Part shown: positions 53,647 to 57,700 of the stretch, piece by piece | Layout of the letters: each line of letters opens with the position of its first letter | How positions within the stretch are numbered: the first letter of the stretch is position 1 | Origin: Chromobacterium sphagni | GTDB lineage: Bacteria > Pseudomonadota > Gammaproteobacteria > Burkholderiales > Chromobacteriaceae | DNA: 57,700 nucleotides | Direction of reading: 5' to 3' | Assembly: GCF_001855555.1 (NCBI RefSeq) | Contig: NZ_MKCT01000031.1 | Span: 1 to 57,700, forward strand | Notes under the pieces: generated by a model | What the model saw: only the letters and a program-made list of their open reading frames with translations | Database searches by the model: none | What the model was told of the DNA's origin: nothing | Made by a program: the position numbers and the translations under genes

Positions 53647-54516
53647 ATGAGCTGGTTGAACAAGCTCCTGCCGCCGAAGATCAAGCGCGAAAACCGCGCT
53701 GACAAGCCTTCGGCGGTACCGGAGGGGCTTTGGAGCAAGTGCCCGGAATGTGAAGCAGTTTTGTATTACACCGACCTGGAGAGCAATCTGCAGGTCTGCC
53801 CCAAGTGCAGCCATCATCATCCGTTGACGGCGCGTCAACGCCTGAACCTGCTGCTGGACGACGAAGGCCGGCGCGAGATAGGCGAGGAAGTCCGTCCGGT
53901 AGATATCCTGAAGTTCAAGGACAGCAAGAAGTACCCGGACCGCCTGGTCGCCGCCAAGAGCGATACCGGTGAGGACGACGCGCTGGTGGTGATGCGGGGC
54001 AGCATCCATTCGCTGCCGGCAGTGGTGGCTTCGTTTGAATTCAAGTTCATCGGCGGCTCCATGGGCTCGGTGGTGGGCGAGCGCTTCGTGCGCGGCGTGC
54101 AGGCGGCGGTTGAAGCCAAGGCGCCGTTCATCTGCGTGGCGGCCTCCGGCGGCGCGCGGATGCAGGAGGGTTTGAACTCGCTGATGCAGATGGCCAAGAC
54201 CAGCGCCGCGCTGCAGCTGCTGTCCGAGAATAAGCTGCCTTTCATCTCGCTGCTGACCGACCCGACCATGGGCGGCGTCTCCGCCTCGTTCGCCTTTCTG
54301 GGCGACGTGGTGCTGGCCGAGCCCAAGGCCCGAATCGGCTTCGCCGGCGCCCGCGTGATCGAGCAGACCGTGCGCGAAACGCTGCCGGAAGGCTTCCAGC
54401 GCGCGGAATTCCTGCTGAACAAGGGCGCGGTGGACATGGTGGTGGACAGGCGCGAGCTCAAGCGCAAGATATCGAGCCTGATTACCTTGCTGATGAGGGA
54501 GCCGGCACCGGTATAA
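53647..54516 (+). CDS. accD: Acetyl-CoA carboxylase carboxyltransferase subunit beta
   Basis: A 289-residue protein. The N-terminal zinc ribbon has C32-x2-C35 and C51-x2-C54. The carboxyltransferase domain contains [20 protein letters not shown] and [16 protein letters not shown], the oxyanion loops. With AccA it transfers the carboxyl group to acetyl-CoA, making malonyl-CoA. ATG 53647 follows AAGGAGTCAGC. Its place after trpA is usual; folC commonly follows but is absent here. Confidence 0.97.
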   Translation: MSWLNKLLPPKIKRENRADKPSAVPEGLWSKCPECEAVLYYTDLESNLQVCPKCSHHHPLTARQRLNLLLDDEGRREIGEEVRPVDILKFKDSKKYPDRLVAAKSDTGEDDALVVMRGSIHSLPAVVASFEFKFIGGSMGSVVGERFVRGVQAAVEAKAPFICVAASGGARMQEGLNSLMQMAKTSAALQLLSENKLPFISLLTDPTMGGVSASFAFLGDVVLAEPKARIGFAGARVIEQTVRETLPEGFQRAEFLLNKGAVDMVVDRRELKRKISSLITLLMREPAPV

Positions 54517-54541
54517 GTCGCGCTCGCCGAGGCCATGACGC

Positions 54542-54567
54542 AATGCCGCCCATTGGGGCGGCATTTT
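54542..54567. terminator. Terminator of the trp-accD group
   Basis: AATGCCGCC (54542-54550) and GGCGGCATT (54557-54565) form a stem, followed by TTT. It also touches the end of the convergent minus-strand gene. Confidence 0.8.
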
Positions 54568-55280
54568 TATTTGGCGCGGCAGCTTTCGACCGCGCTGTTG
54601 AATTGCGGTAGGAACTGCGGCCCCTCCCTGGCCAGGAAAGCCTTGCCGAAATATACCCCCAGCGGCAGGCTTTCCAGCAGCTCGCTGCGCAATTCGGCTT
54701 GCAGGCCCATGCTGGCGATCAGCGAATCCACCGCGTAAGCGTTGCCCAGAATGGCGTCGACGTGATGGTTCAGCAGCATTCGCAGCAGTTGCTCGCTGCT
54801 GGTCGGCATGGCGGTCAGCCGGTAGCCGTGGCTTTTGAGCCAGCCGTCCATGTTCGAGCCGCTGAAGGCGCCGATGCGCGCCTGCTGCTTGAATCCCGGA
54901 TCGGCCGGCGATAGCGGAGCGTCCTTCAGCAGATACCAGCGGCGCTGATAGGATAGCAACGAGGCGGACAGCACCGCGTAGCCGTCGCGCTCGGTGGAGG
55001 GGGTGGCGGCAAAGAAGCCATCGGCCTGGCCGTGCTGGACCTGCCACTGCGCGCGCGGCCAGGGCAGGAATTCCAGCGCGTAGCTCCGCTGCATCCTTTT
55101 CAGCGCGCAGTCGACGACCTGCACGGCCAGCCCGTCGGGAATGCCATTGGTTCTGACGAAGGACAGCGGCGGCTGCAGGTGGGTGCTCAGGCGGATGGAT
55201 TCGGATGCCGCCGCCGCGCAGGCTGGCGCGGTCGGTAGCGAGAGGGCAAGCAGTAGCAGGAATCTATGCAGCTGCGGCAT
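54567..55280 (-). CDS. Periplasmic solute-binding protein, amino-acid ABC-type (SBP_bac_3)
   Basis: A 237-residue exported protein. ATG 55280 begins the signal peptide (FLLLLALSLPTAPACA). The mature part has the SBP_bac_3 pattern: ALKRMQRSYALEFLPWPRAQ, then ADGFFAATPSTERDGYAVLS. The middle part includes ARIGAFSGSNMDGWL and VDAILGNAYAVDSL. No permease or ATPase gene is adjacent, so it may be an orphan receptor or serve a transporter encoded elsewhere. Confidence 0.85.
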   Translation of the reverse strand: MPQLHRFLLLLALSLPTAPACAAAASESIRLSTHLQPPLSFVRTNGIPDGLAVQVVDCALKRMQRSYALEFLPWPRAQWQVQHGQADGFFAATPSTERDGYAVLSASLLSYQRRWYLLKDAPLSPADPGFKQQARIGAFSGSNMDGWLKSHGYRLTAMPTSSEQLLRMLLNHHVDAILGNAYAVDSLIASMGLQAELRSELLESLPLGVYFGKAFLAREGPQFLPQFNSAVESCRAK

Positions 55281-55747
55281 TGGGTTTCCATCGGGTATTG
55301 CGCCGCAAGCGGCGAGGGGGCTGTCTTTATGCAGATTAAGGAGCGGAAGATGGAAAGTACAAGGCTTTTCTGCGCGCATTGTTCTTGATGGTCAGGCGGG
55401 GGGCAGGGCGGCGCGAACATTGCCGCATTTTTCAGACTTGCAGCCGTGAGTTTCGCGCCGTCCGCCATCGCAGGTTTTTCCCGGGAGTCGCGGCTTGCCT
55501 TCTTGGTTGGTGAAATTGCCTAAAAAATAATCGGTTGGGTTTTGTTCTTTTACTTCATTGCTTTGCTGGATCTATCCACAGTCTGCCACCAGGCTTATTC
55601 CGGGGTGGCGTGGGAAAGTTCTGTTATTGCTCAATTTTTGGGCTATTTGCGCAAGTTGTTCAATATAAAGATAAAATGCCGACTATCCCAAACTTGTCCA
55701 CAGCTTTGTTCTATATCGATGTGGATTGTGCTCGAAAGTGAAAAATA
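55281..55747. other. AT-richer non-coding stretch
   Basis: There are 467 bases with no convincing gene. From about 55505 to 55760 the composition is clearly lower in G and C than the rest of the window. Two DnaA-box-like nonamers occur: CTATCCACA at 55572 and TTGTCCACA at 55694, each one base off the consensus. Short frames across it lack ribosome sites. Confidence 0.4.
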
Positions 55748-56192
55748 TTGCATGCAGAAGCTTCCTCAAGGTTACGAGTTGCCGTGATCCCCCCGACTAA
55801 CCGAGAGGTCGAAGTTGGTGGTTTCTGGCTCGATATGCCCGGCGTGGGGGAGTGCCAAGACAAGGAGACGGAATATGCCGAGCGCTACTGCGAGATGCTG
55901 CCGCGGCTGGATCTGATTCTGTGGGTGATCAAGGCCGATGACCGCGCCTTGAGCATCGATGCAAAGTGCTACAAGCAGCTGATCCGGCCACACTTATGCG
56001 AGCACAACACCCCACTGCTATTTGTGGTCAATCCGATCGACAAGGAGCCCAGCCGGGAATGGAACAGCGCCAGCAAGTCGCCAGGGCTTCAATAACATTA
56101 GCCAGAAGCAGGTCGAGCTGTGCCGACTCTGCGAGGTGCCGCTCAGTCAGATCCTGATCATCTCGGCGGTGGAAGGCTATGGCCTGCCGTAA
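55748..56192 (+). pseudogene. YeeP/YkfA-type GTPase relic
   Basis: One frame reads VEVGGFWLDMPGVGECQDKE, then TEYAERYCEMLPRLDLILWV and LLFVVNPIDKEPSREWN. DMPG is the GTPase G3 motif and the NPID segment stands where G4 (NKxD) belongs. After about 56070 another frame continues with QKQVELCRLCEVPLSQILII and SAVEGYGLP to TAA 56190. The P-loop half is missing. Such GTPases (YeeP, YkfA) belong to prophages and genomic islands. This is a 5'-truncated, frameshifted remnant beside a tRNA gene. Confidence 0.75.
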
Positions 56193-56240
56193 CGTTGTGA
56201 AGTTTGGCTGGCATGCTGGATGGCATGCCGGGAGTGATGG

Positions 56241-56269
56241 AAAACAAAAAAACCCTGATTTATCAGGGC
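56241..56269 (-). terminator. Terminator of tRNA-Ser
   Basis: CCCTGAT (56253-56259) and ATCAGGG (56262-56268) form a stem. On the minus strand it is followed by TTTTTTTG. Confidence 0.85.
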
Positions 56270-56284
56270 TTTGGTGCATGCGTC

Positions 56285-56372
56285 TGGCGGAGGCTGTGGG
56301 ATTCGAACCCACGGACGGTTGCCCGTCGGCAGTTTTCAAGACTGCTGGTTTAAACCACTCACCCAAACCTCC
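56285..56372 (-). tRNA. serT: tRNA-Ser (anticodon UGA)
   Basis: An 88-base class II tRNA, read on the minus strand. The acceptor strands GGAGGTT and AGCCTCC pair with one G-U, then comes discriminator G and an encoded CCA. The anticodon arm holds TGA (56338-56336). A long variable arm (CCGACGGGCAACCGTC region) and the T-loop TTCGAAT are present. It is probably intact and functional. The adjoining GTPase relic on its 3' side suggests past use as an island integration site. Confidence 0.95.
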
Positions 56373-56470
56373 AGTGGCAAAATGATGTCAGGGCCTTGGC
56401 ATGAAACGGCGTTGCCTTTGTTCCTGAATCATTAAGAGCTGGGGATTGTATCCTGACTTTCCGCATTTGC

Positions 56471-57700
56471 CTAGAGGGCTGCGGCGTTGGAAGCCAGCAT
56501 TTCCGCCGCGTGCTCGCGGGTGGTTTGCGTCAGTTCGGCGCCGCCCAGCATGCGGGCGATCTCCAGCACGCGCTGCTCGGCATCCAGCGGTGCGATGCGG
56601 CTGAGCACCTGGCCTTTCTGCTCGCGCTTGCTGACCTGCCAGTGCTGTTTGCCGCAAGACGCCACCTGCGGCAGGTGGGTGATGCACAGCACCTGGTAGC
56701 GCTGGCCCAGGTCGCGCAGCATGTGGCCGATCACCTCCGCCACGCGGCCGCCTATGCCCACGTCCACTTCGTCGAAGATCAGCGTGGGTACGCTGGCCAC
56801 CTGGCTGATCACCACCTGCATCGCCAGGCTGATGCGCGACAGTTCGCCGCCGGAGGCCACCTTGGCCAGAGGGCGCAGGCTGGTGCCGGCGTTGGCCGCC
56901 ACCAGGTATTCGATGGATTCCATGCCGTGGGCGCCGGGTTCGGCCAGCGCGGAGAGCTCAATGGCGAAGCGGGAGCCGCCCATCGCCAGCCGCTGCATTT
57001 CCTTGGCGATGCGCTCGGACAATTCGCGCGCTGCCTGGCGGCGCTTGCCTGACAGCGCTTCCGCCAGCGCGCGGTAGCGCGCCAGGCTGGCGGCTTCGGC
57101 CACGGTAAGGGCCTCGATGTCCACGCTGGCTTCCAGTGCCGATAGCTGCTGCTGCCAGTCCGCCAGCTTGTCGGACAGATCCGCCGGCTGGATGCGGTAC
57201 TTGCGCGCGGTGCTCATCAGGAGCTCCAGCCGCCGCTCCATTTCCGCCAGTTGGCCCGGGTCCTGGTCGATGTCGCTGGCGTAGTCGCGCAGGCTGTACA
57301 CCACTTCGCGCAGCTCGGCGTCCACCGAATCCAGCAGCGACAGGGTGTCGGACAGCCGCGGGTCCAGGCTGGACAGCTTGGATAGCCGGCTTTGCACCTG
57401 GGCCAGCAGCGTCAGGCAGCTGTTGTCCTGTTCGGACAGCGTGTCTACCGCCAGCTGCGCGCTCTGCACCAGTTCGGCGGAGTTGGCCAGCCGGGTATGG
57501 CTCTGGCTCAGCGCGTTCCATTCGTCAGGCTGCAGGTTCAGATCGGACAGCTCGCCTATCTGCCAGGTCAGGCGCTCGCGCTCCACTTCGGATTCGCGCG
57601 ACAGCCGCTCGGCGTCGTTGCGCGCCTGGCGGGCGGCTTGCCATTCCTGCCAAGCCTTGTGCACGTCGCGCGCCAGCGCGGTGGAGCCGGCGTAGGCGTC
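56471..57700 (-). CDS. recN: DNA repair protein RecN (5' partial)
   Basis: The last 409 residues of RecN; the N-terminal Walker A part lies beyond the window edge. The visible part begins in the coiled coil (AWQEWQAARQARNDAERLSR), continues with long charged helices, and returns to the ATPase head. The head has VASGGELSRISLAMQVV (ABC signature) and TLIFDEVDVGIGGRVAEVIG (Walker B), then VLCITHLPQVAS. RecN is an SMC-like protein for double-strand break repair. Confidence 0.96.
   Translation of the reverse strand, partial: DAYAGSTALARDVHKAWQEWQAARQARNDAERLSRESEVERERLTWQIGELSDLNLQPDEWNALSQSHTRLANSAELVQSAQLAVDTLSEQDNSCLTLLAQVQSRLSKLSSLDPRLSDTLSLLDSVDAELREVVYSLRDYASDIDQDPGQLAEMERRLELLMSTARKYRIQPADLSDKLADWQQQLSALEASVDIEALTVAEAASLARYRALAEALSGKRRQAARELSERIAKEMQRLAMGGSRFAIELSALAEPGAHGMESIEYLVAANAGTSLRPLAKVASGGELSRISLAMQVVISQVASVPTLIFDEVDVGIGGRVAEVIGHMLRDLGQRYQVLCITHLPQVASCGKQHWQVSKREQKGQVLSRIAPLDAEQRVLEIARMLGGAELTQTTREHAAEMLASNAAAL

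Overview
The window is GC-rich, gene-dense bacterial DNA, most likely from Chromobacterium or a close relative (Betaproteobacteria, Neisseriales). The genus call is an inference from several lines: the chromosomal order leuC–entericidin–leuD–methyltransferase–leuB–asd–usg–fimV–truA–trpF–trpB–trpA–accD, the phaC–phaA pair with a Chromobacterium-type class I PHA synthase, a SoxR-type regulator, and a PA-IL-type galactophilic lectin. No sequence search was possible.

Layout. (1) 1–3904: the end of a secondary-metabolite operon on the plus strand. It holds the last condensation domain of an NRPS, a JmjC/cupin oxygenase-like protein, a type II thioesterase, a GNAT acyltransferase and a 3-hydroxyacyl-CoA dehydrogenase. 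(2) 3957–9690: housekeeping and regulatory genes (RhtB exporter with a divergent Lrp-family regulator, YheS-type ABC-F ATPase, TrfB-like regulator, formyltransferase-fold enzyme) among relics (an alpha/beta hydrolase and a type I secretion ATPase). (3) 9867–13773: minus-strand stress and redox genes (PIN-PhoH ATPase, BCP peroxiredoxin, Smr protein, thioredoxin reductase) and a YjfB-like gene. (4) 14054–19976: a lecA-like lectin, a three-gene operon (SnoaL-like protein, SDR lacking its Tyr, Tat-exported deacetylase), a beta-lactamase-fold hydrolase, a rhodanese relic, a zinc-ribbon membrane protein and a LysR regulator. (5) 20046–24135: Xaa-Pro aminopeptidase, small basic proteins, and a SoxR gene divergent from a frameshifted flavodoxin/VOC pair with a clear SoxR-type operator between them.

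(6) 24296–27854: the rfbBDAC cluster for dTDP-L-rhamnose. (7) 27928–34631: thiolase and PHA synthase (polyhydroxyalkanoate formation), FAH-family hydrolase, Hsp15, an MFS transporter, an NTF2-like protein and an XRE regulator. (8) 34743–43561: leucine genes leuC, leuD and leuB with an entericidin lipoprotein and a methyltransferase between them, then asd and its paralogue usg. A 1.6-kb insertion-like block between leuB and asd carries a broken ice-binding-type (DUF3494) gene, a GNAT gene and a decayed copy of the leuB 3' end. (9) 43709–54516: two tandem FimV-like polar proteins separated by an IS903-type insertion with a perfect 9-bp target duplication, then truA, trpF, trpB, trpA and accD. 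(10) 54567–57700: a periplasmic solute-binding protein, a YeeP/YkfA-type GTPase relic beside tRNA-Ser(UGA), and the 3' two-thirds of recN.

The region therefore mixes a conserved amino-acid, pilus and fatty-acid backbone with accessory pieces. At least seven protein genes are visibly broken, mostly accessory ones.
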